Below are positions 27,176 through 40,140 of a stretch of 64,000 nt of DNA, one piece after another. The notes under the pieces are model-generated. The model was not told the origin of the DNA. It ran no database searches and saw only the letters and a program-made list of their open reading frames with translations. Made by a program: the position numbers and the translations under genes. The DNA is from Trichoplusia ni (lineage: Eukaryota > Arthropoda > Insecta > Lepidoptera > Noctuidae), in NCBI RefSeq assembly GCF_003590095.1, contig NC_039481.1, positions 7,564,001 to 7,628,000 on the forward strand, written 5' to 3'. Numbering within the stretch: the stretch's first letter is position 1; every line of letters starts with the position of its first letter.

Positions 27176-30100
27176 AGCAATAACATTGAATCAAAATTGG
27201 CAATAATCAAGCGAATGATTACTGAAATTAAAAGTGTTTAAGTTGAGAGCTAGACAGTAATTAACTAAACAAAAACTGTTTAAATTGTATAACATTGTTT
27301 TATTTCGCGAATCAAATTCCCATGAAGGTTAACCTACAATGAATTAACGAATAATTAAAAGATCTGCCGGACGGAAATTCTTGGTACATATCTAATTAAA
27401 TTTTACTTTAAATGAAACAGTTTTGAGTTTTAATGAGCAAAACAGTTTTTTGTCTACAAGTTAACTTATTATTATTTTTTAGGATAGAGCACTAACAAAG
27501 AATTAAGTAACTTACTTTTAAATAAGCAATAATTAAGTGTCACCGTAGGATTTTCAACTTGACAGCTTTCTACAAGTTGCAGGCTTACAGCCCGTAATTC
27601 TCTTTGTGTTAATTTTAATATCCTACACATTTCAGTCCACTGTTTGTAAATTCAATATGAAATATCATTTGAACCCTAATTTATGTATCAAACGTCCTTG
27701 TTTGGAAATTACTTACCAGTCTAAATGATATATTTTTATTACCCATAATATGTTATTTAAACGTCGAAAGCCTTGAATCTAGTTTCACAGCTTTGTTATT
27801 TAATTTAACAATGGAAGTTATCTGTAGATCTAAATAGACGCCATTATAAGGGTTAAATGACTTACTGAAAAAAATAACGAGCGGTTGTTTTAACCATAAA
27901 TTACAGTTTCACTAAAGAGTATCGTCAGTACACAAATACAAAAAGCCTTTTGCATATTCATTCATACAATGTATTGTATTCTTTTCGATGTATTTAAATA
28001 AATATAATTGCATATCTACATGTATCACAGCGACAGAATGTAATAAAATAAAATGATCGATTGAGATCGAGTGGCATACAATTTGCTTACCTGTGCCTAA
28101 AGTAAATAATATCGAAGACATTTTTTTTGGCGCGAAGAATTTGGCGGGAGCGAGGTATTTTTATATTCCCTTCTAGATTCGGTCTAGTGTCTTTATAGTT
28201 ATCATTTTTCGAATGTGAAATAGTAATAAAATAACTCATGAAACTTTATCATAACATAAATAATGTTGTTGATAATGCTACAGGAAACAGCTGATATTAG
28301 TTTACAAACATTAGTCGCCGTCACAACAATCAAATATCTAAGATTATTTAGTACAATAGATAGTAGGCATAATTTATGTGCGATTCAATTGTTCAATGGT
28401 GGCACTTGAACAGTTAACATCCTAAGACGGGAAGTTTTAATTGATGTAGGCTTTGTTCGCCTTTTTTTCTCGTTCATACAGACGAGTGTAGGTACATTAA
28501 GACAATTTATATGTATAGATAAGAATAATATATCTTATTTGAGCTACCAATCAAGCATTTCTCTCTGTAGATATATTATGATTATAAGGCCAGATGATTT
28601 GGTACTCTGACAGCTGAACATCAAGACAAAAGGCCTCGCGATACATCAAACAATTGTAATAATATTTACTATAACACGAAAACAAAGCAGACTGTACTAC
28701 AGTATTGTTCACAAAGTAACCTCAAGCTGCCCACACGTTGAATAATAACTATTAGCTCTTGGGCCGTGGATACCGTGGTACCCGTTGTCTGTTATAAACG
28801 CTAAATGTTGCGTACAACGTCACGCCTTGCATCGCGTCACGATGTTTTATTACTTGCTGCAGTTATGATTACAAGGAATGTTGTTTATTTTAAAAACGTG
28901 ATTGGCCTTAAGGATCTATCTATGGATTTGTATGCACGAGTTGCAGGTTCGATCCCAAAGCAGGCAAAGTACTGCAGGCGAAGATTAATGCTCAAAGCCT
29001 ATACGGGAAGAGGCCTGTGCAGAACAGTGGTACTACTTATATAGACTAGTATTACTTATAAGCCCATCTCGAATCAATGGTGTTTTTATCAAAAAGGTAT
29101 TAAGCATGTAGTTAATGTAGTTGAGGTCTCTTTTACACGGCATGCATTTCTTCCTCATAATACGTAGTAGCTTCGTGACGCGATGGTCCACGTTTGTCGT
29201 GACGGCGGCCTTAGTAAAATTGTATTATCAAAGTGATGCTCGCTAATAAGTTATGTAAGAACAGCCCACTAACGTGTGAAAGTGAAAGTCATAGTTTACG
29301 GGCCTCGGGCTCTCTGCGGAGCCAAGCAGATGTGGTTCGTTCCGTATTATCTTATTTTAAGGCAACTGATGGCCGAATATTGAGACGTCAATTCGTTTAG
29401 TGGCACCTTAATCTTAAAAATACAATGAATACCTGCTGCCCCAGCAATCGTTGTTTGCCATACAAATTATTTGTTGGGAATAAATTATGTTGGTATGAAA
29501 AATAGATGTTGTCCTTTTTCAGACCTAGCCAATAGGCAAAAAAAATTGTTGTTGTTGTGTGTTCAAAGAACTGTTTCGGAGGAGGTCAATAACGTACACC
29601 TGATCCGAGAATTTTAGATATTTCTAAGTCTCTGTACATACTGTAAAGGTGTTATTAAGTACAGGGAATGGGAACAAGCCAGTCCTAAACCGACACAAAT
29701 AAATCTATTTCTAAAAAGGCCGGTCCTGTTCTATCCGGAGCCCACAGGAAGGGGATTGCTTCGCCGCAGACGAGTCAGGATCATGCCACACGGTGTTTCA
29801 ATCAAAATAACTGTCATTTACAGAGTTTCCATATTTATACGAGATGTTTCTTTGTGAAGGGTTTGAAATTGTGTCCATTTTTACTTGATTGCATACGTAT
29901 AATAATATTTAAGGATAAATTGATAAAGGTACTAAGTGTTTACTCATCGTCAGCAAACCAGGACATCTAAGATTTCTTCAAGGGTAAAAACCACGTGAAA
30001 GCTGAACTCATGTTAAAAGCTGCATGTGTTAATGCCATAAAAAATAAGAAGAAATAGGTACCTTCTTTTCTTATAAGAAAGAGAAAAAGACTGTAGTGAC

Positions 30101-31378
30101 AAATTTACTTTAAGGTGTTTATTTTAGAAGTTTTGTGCCTAACATCAACTCTAAAAAAAATATTCATCTTTACCTAATCGTTAACTAGGCTTGAATATGG
30201 TTTTCCCAAGTTAATCGAGTGAATGTCCAATTTATAACGCGTCAAAGGAATTATACTTGAAAATTACACCTTTCGAAGTTGATCTGACCTGGGCTTCAAG
30301 TGATAATGTCATGATTACCGACAGCCTCAGCCATACCAATATGTACTGTCGAACACAGGACTATTGTAAAAACGAATCTCAAAAATGTACCTTAGGCTAG
30401 TTCATTTAAGGTGCTTTTCAAGTGGTGGTATCGTGCGATATATTGCACAAAAGTGAAAGTACATACAGATCCAACGCTCAATTTATTTTGACATGACATA
30501 AATTGTATGTCTAATCACTAATAAGACGCGGACAAAATGCCGGCGTTAACTTCCGCGGCTGGGATCATGTAGTTTATTAGTTGATTAGTTTCGTGTCCGC
30601 TCTATGCAATATCAATTTAATCATATCATAAATAATACATAACTGTTATGTAAATGTTTTTTATAACTTTTACCTTCTATACAGTTTAATACACTGTTTT
30701 AATGTCAATTCTTTATTTGAATTTTAATGCTTGATAGCCAATGTAAAATTTTGAATTTATAAGTCTCTTTTTTTCATTTAGTTTCAGAACTCCAATTCTT
30801 AAAATACTTTTTTTTTTTAATCTGACGCTATTGCATCACATTTTTTTTATTGTAAGTATTTACGGCAAAGAGAAATCATATAGTGACATATAGTCTTTAA
30901 AATGCTAATGAAAGTTATCAACTTAAGCTAATCTCTAATCTATACATTATCAAATTGAATCCGTAACACAACAATGATTACAAAATTGAAGCCACAACAT
31001 TACCACTATTTTCGTCGACACTCTGCACTAGAGTATCCTATGAATAAGGAACGACACGAGAGAAATCTGCGCGGAACGAAATGTCAGTACATCTGTAACT
31101 CTACGAACAATACAGAGAAATGGAAAATGTGGTAGAAATGGTGAGTCTTTCTGCACTCTAGGTATAACGTAATCTTTAAATATAGAATTAAAGTAATACA
31201 AGTGAGGTTATACTGCAAATTAATAGGAATGGTTTGTAATGTCAAAATGTGGACAAAGGAGATGCAATTTAATTAGTGCGCTGTGCAAATTTTTTTATTT
31301 GTAGCCGATTTATTATACATATTTGTCCTTATTAGGAAGCCTTAAATTAAATTACTAAGTGGGAAAGTTAACACGTAA
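27176..31378. other. No gene seen; SINE/RTE-like remnant at 28925-29045
   Basis: No exon can be supported. 28925-29045 contains a B-box-like 'ggttcgatccc' followed by 'gcctatacgggaagaggcct' and 'gtgcagaacagtgg', which I recognise as a lepidopteran SINE/RTE-type text. The 79-codon frame spanning it is not a gene. Confidence 0.4.
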
Positions 31379-31467
31379 TATTATACACCGTGATTTTTTA
31401 CTGGAAAACTGAAACTACTGAAATGGGCTACTTTTGTAAGACGACTAAAAAATCACCGTGTATAATA
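31379..31467. repeat. 22-bp inverted repeat flanking a 45-bp spacer
   Basis: Arms 31379-31400 ('tattatacaccgtgattttt' plus two bases) and 31446-31467 are reverse complements with one mismatch. The total length of 89 bp and the absence of coding capacity would fit a very short MITE or a solo terminal pair. I did not find a convincing target-site duplication. Confidence 0.8.
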
Positions 31468-31644
31468 TAAATATAGGGGGCCAAATTAAGAGTATAATAT
31501 TTATACTTACAATCATAATATGTTTCAACAAACCATGATTCTCATGTGAGCCAATACTTAATAAGTTGTTGTTTTATTGTGTAAAATTATATGATTATTA
31601 AATTATAATTGTTCTACAATTAAAAATTTAATTTGTTATTCCTT

Positions 31645-31915
31645 CTTTTGGGTCCTCACCTGGAGACCTTATCACTAAGACGAAATGACGTATCTCATAA
31701 ACAGCAAATGTTGTGATAGGCAGATGAAATTTTCACAATTATGCATTTCTGTTGCAGCTAGAAAACAAGAATCGCGGTTCATGACATAGCCTGGTGAAAG
31801 ACGGACTGTCATTAATAGGGTATCTTATGCCGTTTTTCCTTTTTCGTAGTGGTAAACGAAATTGAGTAAAATAAAACAAACGGAACCCTTCGACTCGCAC
31901 TTGTCCAGTTTATTT
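31645..31915. repeat. Family X element with inverted halves
   Basis: The first part reads as family X in plus orientation ('gtgataggcagatgaaattt'). The second part reads as the same family in minus orientation, ending 'cggaacccttcgactcgcac' followed by 'ttgtccagtt'. The inverted arrangement suggests family X elements have long terminal inverted repeats (DNA-transposon-like) or that two copies inserted head to head. Confidence 0.55.
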
Positions 31916-34689
31916 ATTTACACGTGTCAAGTAAAGCTTATTATTTTTGTATAATGCGCATAATTAAACATTAAAAATCTCTTATAAATCCGATTAAGCC
32001 TGTAGAGTTCTTGCTAAAGTTTAACAGGCGAAGTAAAGATTCAAATCCTTTAAGGAAAATAGTTGTAAAATACAGACACGTCTCAATGCTAACTCATACA
32101 CGACGATGACACAATAACTACACGTCATTTCATAAGAAATACATAAATAGTAGAACAAGTTCAAGTTGAGGTTAGGAACATTAATTAAATACCGCGGTAA
32201 ATCGCAAATGTGTTTTCGCTACAGCAGTTTTCTTAGTTTAAGGGCTGTGTCGCTCTATACCTTGTAGTGCCGTCTCGCTTCTTTGTCGACAGCCATCTTT
32301 CTTTTTGGAAGGTGGTAGTAGACTTCTGATAATAAATCTCAAAAGAAGTAGGTTATCCCAATTTTGCTCACCCTAAGCTCATTTTTTCTTTAAGAATATA
32401 CATAAAGACATGGGTTGGGATGTTTCAAATAACCAAGATAGTAAGGATAAAGTTAAGTTAGATGTCGTTAGTAAATGAAAATGATGGTGTTCTTTTATCC
32501 GCGTCACAGTCTTCAGTGTTACTCATAATAACTGCCAAATATCTGTTAATGTGTTAAAGATGCCGATAATGTTGTCATGGCAACCGCGCAAGGTCGCAGC
32601 TAATCAAAGACCTTCAAACAAAACTTCTAAATGAAGTAAAGTTAATAAAACGACCGCAGGTTTAAACGTCCGCCAGTCTCAGTAACAGTAGATCGTTGTC
32701 ACAGTTAACAACATTAACCTGAGCACTAACCACAACTCGTTTAACTCGCGCAGATCAATCACACGCCGAAACATAAATAGTCTGTATTAATACCTATATA
32801 TATACATATACATCATATTAGACTGGGGGCGGACATGAGTAAAAGCCTAAAAACACGACACGTCTATTTTATCTGTATCACAATACAACATTTATAAAAA
32901 TGTTGACAACACCTGTCCGTTTAGGCGTCGTCAACTTTTTTCCGTCTTATTGAACATCACAGACGCCGCGAAACGCCAATTATAGTTACACATCATATCG
33001 GTCATTGACGCATATTAGGTGGAACGAGTAATGTATACAATCGAGATTACATGTCGATAAGGACCAATCTTATCGATATAGGCTAAATTATCATAGAAAA
33101 TATATGTCGACGATCACTTAATAAATAAATTATGCTCTATTGCAGTAACTAGTTTAAACCTTACGATGTTAATAGGTACTATACTATGAAATAGTCCTAA
33201 ATTAATACTTTGAGGATTTATTAAAATGTATGTTTAATGTGAAAGCACGGGGTATCGACCTTTAAAATATTATAAGTAACTAAAGTTACAACACGTAGTC
33301 GCGTGACTTAACCCTATTTTCACTTACTTGTATCAAAAATATTTTTTCTCATTGTAACTAAATAGTTTTTATTAAATTATCAACAATTATAATGATTGTC
33401 CTTCTTTGTATTATTTCAAGAATACTGGTGGGTTATAGAGAAAACATTGTTACAAAAAGAAAACTAAGTTTCAATTTGAAATTAGAACAGAGGTGGCATA
33501 ATACTGTCAAGAACTAACACAGATTTTTTGTGTACGTGAGGTTTGTTACTATAGTACCATTTGCTAGTACACTTACAAAGTTTTCTATTTCAGTTTTTGT
33601 TAGTTCTAAGAGACGTAAAGAAAACTGTAATTAACAAAAGCATACAAAAGACAGCTTGAAGTGAGTAAAGTATTTAACAAACATTACGTGATGGCCAAGT
33701 AGTAAAGCCACAAGAGACTTGTGAATAGTGAAACTTGTGCACTTACATAGTTTAACTTGATTTCATGATAGCAAAGACAATGAAAGGTCCCTGAGAACTT
33801 CACAAGTACGTAACTACACAATAATGTTCACGGTGAAGTTAAAATAACGCTGAAACCTTGCTCTGGCTTTGAAACTTCCGTTTAACGCGACTTTTACATA
33901 AATAGTTTAATTAATAAAAACTATTAGAAACTTTGATTGCATGAAATTCTAATACGTTACTGCTGGCTTGGCTATTCCTTTCTTCCATTCTACATATAAA
34001 TGTAATGTAAAGATCCTTCGAATCTTTTACCGAATTCCGATTTTTCGGCATCGCGTATTTTAAGGGAGATTAGTTTTTACACATCTAAACTATTTGTAGT
34101 ATAACCTCTTTAGAGTTATTAAATTAATCCTCCTTTAAAACTACTCCTCCCCGGAACTAAATGTCAAAAATAAAATGACAGCAGGTGAAGGTTGTCAGGA
34201 AATGGCGTCGGAAAATATTGTTTTTTACAAAACGAGTTTTATCTGCATAAAACACTATATTTGATTATTCTATAAACGAATAAAGATTAATAGATATATT
34301 TTCTATGTATCAGGAATCAAAAAACAAATAAAAACCGAAAAAGTATGTATATTCTACTAGTTGGAAGTTTTTAAACCCATCCTGTGAGTTTGATTACAAG
34401 AAATATACAAATATTGAAACCAAATATTGAGAACAAGGGCCTATGCTATCTAATTACGTAAACAATTAGATGAAAGACGTTGAGATATTTATAATAAAAC
34501 CACATAAACATTGACGTGGCAAAGCATTGAAACAACTAGTGATGTTCCATCACTTTTTGAAACTTTATCGATAATTGGTCTTTTTGTAAGGTATTTAGTA
34601 TTTGTAAATAAAAATACAATATAATTAAAAAAAGTATATTTATTTACGATGAAACATGTAAAATAAAAGAAAAAATAAATAAATGCAAA
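31916..34689. other. No gene seen
   Basis: AT-rich DNA, no supportable exon and no repeat I can name. Confidence 0.4.
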
Positions 34690-34827
34690 AACATGAAGGC
34701 ATTTTTATTGACAATTTATAATTAATTAGTTCAGATGTGTACAAAAAACAATAATTCGTCTTTGCTGTTATGGAGAAGGGCGATGAAGTCTTGAGGAGCC
34801 TCGTAACTTGGACGCCAAGCTGACATT
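34690..34827 (-). other. Candidate terminal exon (minus strand) with poly(A) signal
   Basis: The minus strand shows a strong acceptor ('ttttgttttacag' ending at 34828), then about 120 nt of exon-like sequence and AATAAA (34709-34704). Two coding readings are possible. If joined in phase 0 to the first coding exon at 38808, the reading is NVSLASKLRGSSRLHRPSP then stop. If translated from its own ATG (34826-34824), it gives a 31-residue peptide starting MSAWRPSYEAPQDF. Its upstream partner could also be a non-coding exon ending with the donor 'ctgag|gttagt' at 35624. The exon signals are seen; the joining is inference. A lncRNA is equally possible. Confidence 0.4.
34704..34709 (-). terminator. 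Poly(A) signal AATAAA (minus strand)
   Basis: AATAAA read on the minus strand, about 120 nt downstream of the acceptor at 34828. It supports this being a 3'-terminal exon, although AATAAA is frequent by chance in such AT-rich DNA. Confidence 0.4.
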
Positions 34828-35623
34828 CTGTAAAACAAAACGGAGAAAATCATACCTTTCGACACACTTATCTATTCGAAACATTTTATTACTATAAGTA
34901 ATTAAAAAATATAACAACATACAATCATCACTAACAAATAAAAATAAATACTATATTACTATAATACGAAAACGTAAATTATTATGAGTAGGTAATAAAT
35001 AAAAATAAAATAATTAATTAAAATTTTTCAAACTCATTACAATATATAATCATAACTATCGATAAAAAATACTATCTATTCAAAACGTAATATTATCATA
35101 AGTAATAAAAATAATTAATTAAAATTATATTAAAGCATTACAATTTTCAAGCGACACTATCGATTAAAAAAAAAATATCGTACATTTATCGACACACTTC
35201 ATTCCCTAAGAAAAAAATAAAAAAAAATAAACAAAAAAAAATTCACTCGGATTTAGACTTTATAACTAACGGGATAAAGACGAAAATCGACGGGCTGAAC
35301 ATTTGTCAACAAACCGCCATTTTTATATATTTTTTTTATAAATAACAACAAATTTAAGCTTACTATTATTTTACAAAAAATGGATAAATACATTAATAAA
35401 TCGCCGTGAAACCTTGCACAAATTACTTAATAGCATATAAATAATGCATTTTACTGTATTTACTAAACAAAATCACAATAAATCACTCGGAATTCCTAAA
35501 CATTCTAACGGATTTTATCTGGCTTTATCTAATTGTTATAACAATGTATTTCTTACAACTAATTACCTAAATAGCATAATTATAAACAAAATAATCACAT
35601 TAGTAAGAAAAAACAGCACTAAC

Positions 35624-35800
35624 CTCAGACAAATTTGTGAAATCCGCAAAAAACAACACTGCACCACACTGCGCAACGGCCCGCGCAAATGACAAATGTC
35701 TTGATCAAATTTTAAATAATGGCGCGTAGATTACGTTTCGTTTTTGGTTCACGACATAGAAAATGTCACTAACGACACATGTCACTCAACTTCTTTATAC
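35624..35800 (-). other. Candidate upstream non-coding exon (minus strand)
   Basis: A patch of higher GC ('gcgcgggccgttgcgcagtg' on the minus strand) ends in the donor 'ctgag|gttagt'. The stretch has only tiny frames beginning with ATG. It sits about 800 bp upstream of the strong acceptor at 34828, so the pair would make a simple two-exon transcript. The start near 35800 is a guess. Confidence 0.25.
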
Positions 35801-35851
35801 AAAAGTAGTTTGTAAACAGTGATTTCAAGTGTTAAAGTCGAGTGGACAGGT

Positions 35852-35930
35852 GCGGTGCCCGGGCACCGCGCGGGGCTATAGGGAAAAGTCGCGTTATGTC
35901 AAACGCGGTGCCCGGGCACCGCGCGGGGCT
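35852..35930. repeat. Duplicated GC-rich palindrome
   Basis: The 26-mer beginning 'gcggtgcccgggcaccgc' and ending 'gcggggct' occurs at 35852-35877 and again, identically, at 35905-35930. The 18-bp core is a perfect palindrome centred on cccggg (20 bp in the second copy, with flanking c/g). The 27 bp between them are unrelated. It is GC-rich in an AT-rich setting and lies just upstream of the candidate minus-strand exon at 35624-35800. Confidence 0.95.
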
Positions 35931-38800
35931 TTATGGATTAATGAAAGTCGTAAATGAAGATATAATTACGTGGAAATCGATAAAAATCTTGATTTCGCGT
36001 ACATATGTATATTAAAGTGGTTAGTTTTAACTCATTAACATATGTAGTATTATCTCTACTCAATCATTTCGTTTATAGTTTTTACTACTAGCTTTCACTT
36101 ATTAAGTATTTTCTTTTTTTTGACAACGACGTCTGAGGTTCATTTTTTTATTCTATTCACAAATCTAATGATTAAGCCACATCCTCCAATCTCAGGACAA
36201 CTAGAAAGAAAAAAATTAGTTCCAGTTTAAGTCAGCTTTTAAACAAACTTCGCGCTCGGGATCGGTAAGGTAACGATTGATCGCAGATTTAAACACAGCT
36301 TTCTATTCTACATGTTTCTGCTGCAGTGCCTAAAATACAACAGCCTTATTCAAGTAATGCAGGCAATAAAAAAAGTCAACAGCACCAACTAGAATTGGAC
36401 AGCTACATACAGCACTAACTGTTTCCGTCCTGCATCGCGTGAGAGCATGCGACCGACCCATCGGCCTTGAGTCCCTGCCTAGCCAAACTACTTCAAATCA
36501 ACTTTTATTACTTCACTATCGCTTAGAACTTAGGACAAGTTTCTGCGCTCTGATCAGACGGGTAATGTTTAGACATTAGCTACATGTCCATAACCCTTTT
36601 GGTAGAGTTCTATAACTGTAGGTGGGATACAACGTAGCGATAAATAAGCGTTATGTTGTAGACGTAAATAAACAGTGACGCTTCAGTCTGAACGTGAATG
36701 AAAATGACGAAGACTGCGCAAAATATACTTTTTGTCGTATAGTTTTGGTGCAGATACCAAATCAAGTTTTTTTGGACTTGCCTCCAAATGTCACAGACAA
36801 GTTTAAAAATAGCTCTGGTTGGGTGGCGATATATCACCGCGATCGACACGCCACGTGCCCCACACTCGTGCGAGATAAACTGCAATTGTTCTGGATTCGT
36901 GACATTTGGTAGTGTTCTCGTTCTCGAAACATGTTGCGCAACACCGCGTCCCAATTGCCGATGATTGCACGAACGGTTTCTCACACGACACCCGTGTCAT
37001 ACGCAACAGTTAATTGTGAACAATCACTTCCGCCCAATTTATCCGCTACTTCCTAACGATCATATGATCGTAGGTGATAATGCAGCTTTGATTTTCTACG
37101 GTTTTATTCATGCAAATGTCATAGCCCGTACACATTTTACATGAGTTTTCAGACGAGAATCTATAGAGCCACTGATGATTTAACGAACAGAGCGGATGAA
37201 CGATGAATGTATTCCGATTTCCTCGGCAAGATTCGGATGCATTCGGATGACGGTCGGTTCTAATCGGCTAACGCTGCTGGGCGTTAGCCAAGCCATTCCC
37301 GCCGTTTGGACCGATTTAAATTTGGAACACTATTTTTTCTGTGCCGGCGTAGTAGTCCGTCGAGGAGGTGAACAATCTCTTGCCGTTTAGAAATGTAGCC
37401 GAGAGTCTCATAGTCAAGTGAGCACGGGTAATATAGGAAGGACAGGTTCGATTTGTGGGTGACATTCCAACGGAATGTACAATGCACTCCGTGACATGAA
37501 TTTCTCGATTTCGTATCCTGCTATCGTTATTTATAATTCCACGTGCGTAAATGTAGCGGTGGTTATACGAAAACGCATGTTTAGACACCACCTCACGCCT
37601 TACAAACTTTCTGTGGACTATTTGTTGATTTTATTTTGTTAACTTGTTCCTATTACATTTCTGAGTGTTTTGATATTGTATTTACTATTACTTACCTCGT
37701 TTTAAGGACAGGTTGTTTAATTATATTAGTTTAATTTGATCGACGCCTTGTGATTTTCTTACTATCTACTATCTTATGTCCATAATTTTCAGAAATTGGT
37801 CCAATTAAAAAACAATGTCTCATAGTTATTGTTAGTTCAACTTCTCCGAAGAACTTCTGACCTCAAAATACAAGATAACAAAATTGTGATGAATTAAAAT
37901 TATATGTGTCACAGTGATGGTTACACTGTGACAAAAGGCACGATCTTGTGTCCACTGAGCGCGTTATAGAGCTCGCTGTAGGTGGGACCCTATTCAACAG
38001 AAAAATTGGCAATTTGACAAAAATGCAACGAACCGAGCTGTACAATACATAGTTACATATGTACAAGTAGTAAATCAGAGCGCTGCGCTCGATGATTGAA
38101 TAGCATCGAACTGGACTGGTTCATTGGACTCATTTTATTTCGACGAGCGCTTTGAATTTGTCATTACACCAATGGATAGTTATCTATGCAGGCGCATGGC
38201 GTTTTATGATAAATTCCATGATCTTCAAACAGAACGAGCTGCCAAAGTACTGCGTTTGCGCAAGAAACACATGTTTAAAGTTTTGAATAGTAGAAATAAA
38301 ACGTTCAGCTAATGTTATATGTGGGCTGATATAAACGGTATTTGCTTGTGACCTTCTGTTAATGCTTATTATATGGACGTAGCGGAATATTTGCGATACA
38401 AATACATACTCGAGAACCTCGTAATACATTCTATATGCCTCCGTTTACTTAGAGCGTGTGTTACGCGTTTCATGTAAACCTTGTCAAACATTTGTGTAAA
38501 ATATTTGCAGTGAACAATATATCGCACACATCACACATGTTTTAGTTTCTTCATTGAATAGAGTCGATGATGTCACGTGTATCACTAAATAACCGAGGTG
38601 TTGACCCTTCAAAGTGTTCTTGCCGTTCCTGTTTATTATCCTAACTGATGTCAATAGATACAGGTACACAAATCAACCAACGTCGCATGCGATCACATGT
38701 ATGATGTACCATATGCAGTACACTTTTTACCATGAAGAATGGATTACGTGCTAAAAGCCACGACTCTACCTACATAATAACGACAAAAGAGGTCATCGCC
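35931..38800. other. No gene confirmed
   Basis: Base composition is more balanced at 36800-37600 and 38120-38430, with several overlapping frames of 60-124 codons on both strands. None is favoured by start context, splice sites or recognisable domains. This would lie in the first intron of the minus-strand gene at 38808-39692. Confidence 0.35.
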
Positions 38801-38807
38801 CACCTAC

Positions 38808-39692
38808 CTGTGCTCTATTGATGACATCGTGCGGTCCTCGCCAAGTTGTGGCTGCGGGCGACTTCCTCTTGGCCAGCTCAAGTGTGGCTTCACTGGGACA
38901 TCGTTCAAACATAAGCACCCGCTCAGCGACCGATCCCCGCGTGAGGAAAGGGCGCACGGGCGTCGCTCCCGCGGCGGAGGCGGGCTCGCCGGCGCCGGCG
39001 CTGGACGCGCGGCGGGCTCGCGCCTCGAACTTGGTGCGCGCCTCCGTGACGTGCGAGCCCAGCGAGGCGCGCCGCTCGCCACTGGCGCCGGCCGCCGGCT
39101 TGCGGGCCCCGGTCTCCAGCCGGTCCTGGTATCTGCTCTTGGCGTAGTCCACCAGCGACAGCGGCGGAACCACGTCCGGGCGCTCGGCTGTGCGCTCGGC
39201 CACCACGCCGCCGGTGCGCAGAGCCCTCAGCAGGCGCTCCTCCTCCAGCGCGACCTCTAGCCGCATGGCCGCGGGGTCTGCTCGCCGAGCACCGGCGCCG
39301 GCGCCTGCTGTGCCGTTTCTCTCGGGCACCAAGTCAGGAGGAAGCATCACCTCTATGGTCTCTCCCTCGGGCTCGACTCTTTCGCGTCTTTGGTCAGGTC
39401 TCTGCTCTCTTCGGACGTCCGGTCTCTGGTCCCGGGCGGCGTCCGGACGATGATCTCTTCTAATATCGGGTCTCTGTTTTATTTCGGGTTTCGGTTCGGG
39501 CCTGGGTTTCGTCCTAAGGCTTTCTGCCAGCTTGAGTCCCGGCGTTGGTCTGCACGACAATATTTCGGTCGGTGCAAGGCCGCGCGCCTTCCAGGTCTGG
39601 TATATGGCTTCAGCATGGTCAGAAATCTGTTTAGCGATGGCGGCTATGTCCTCCTCGCCCGTGTCTATCTCCCGGCGGGCCGTGGCCGCCAT
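38808..39692 (-). CDS. First coding exon of an unrecognised charged, low-complexity protein
   Basis: The exon begins at ATG 39692-39690 in a strong context (ctcggccATGG), with an upstream stop-free stretch lacking ATG, and ends exactly in phase 0 at the donor 'cag|gtaggt' (38808/38807), giving 295 codons. Residues about 14-45 are a conserved-looking helix (EDIAAIAKQISDHAEAIYQT). Residues 73-104 are four tandem octapeptides of the form QRPDxRRD/E. A central acidic/aliphatic patch (GETIEVMLPPDL) follows, then an Ala/Gly/Arg-rich linker, a DYAKSRYQDRL block and, near the end, GSVAERVLMFERCP. Downstream exons are not identified; 34690-34827 is a candidate last exon. The protein looks intracellular and largely disordered, perhaps cytoskeletal, but I do not recognise a family. 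Confidence 0.75.
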
Positions 39693-40140
39693 GGCCGAGC
39701 CGCTCACCGCCCGCGACCTAGGCAGAGATATAGGTACACACCGCACCGACAGCTCTAGGGCCACTCCGTAAGCCCATCGACACTCACGGCTCACAGAAAC
39801 ACCACAAGAAGTGCACTCATATAACTAAATCACTGTAAATTATAGCACTGCGGTATGTCGCGTTGCAGCACTGGAAACAGCTGTAGGAGCGCGCGTCCAA
39901 CAATAAACAAAGGCGATCGCGTGTCGAAAGCAGCGCGCGGCGAGACACACAACGAGCCGGCAGCGGGACGTCGCGCGGACTGCGGCGCGCCGCGCGGAGC
40001 CGGCCCGCCCGCGCGCTCCCCCGCCCCGCTCCTGGTTCCCGTTCCCGAACACGGCCTCCTTGGTCATTCACTGACACTAATCATTATAATAGTTAACTGT
40101 ATGTCGTATTCACAATGCGACACTAGCGAACAGACGGGAA
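39693..40140 (-). promoter_or_regulatory. CpG-rich 5' UTR/promoter region
   Basis: A GC- and CpG-rich block, densest at 39900-40060, lies immediately upstream of the ATG at 39692 and marks the 5' end of the minus-strand gene. A short upstream frame starting ATG on the minus strand (about 39821-39790, MSALLVVFL then stop) would precede the main start if transcription begins further right. No clear TATA box is seen. A second CpG-rich patch at 40740-40930 could be an alternative promoter. Confidence 0.5.

Noticed and set aside
36610..37006. Overlapping frames of 67-124 codons
   Set aside because: Open on both strands with no domain, no favoured start context and no exon signals.
38818..39771. 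Several plus-strand frames of 79-143 codons
   Set aside because: They lie antisense to the GC-rich coding exon at 38808-39692, where high GC removes stop codons in all frames.
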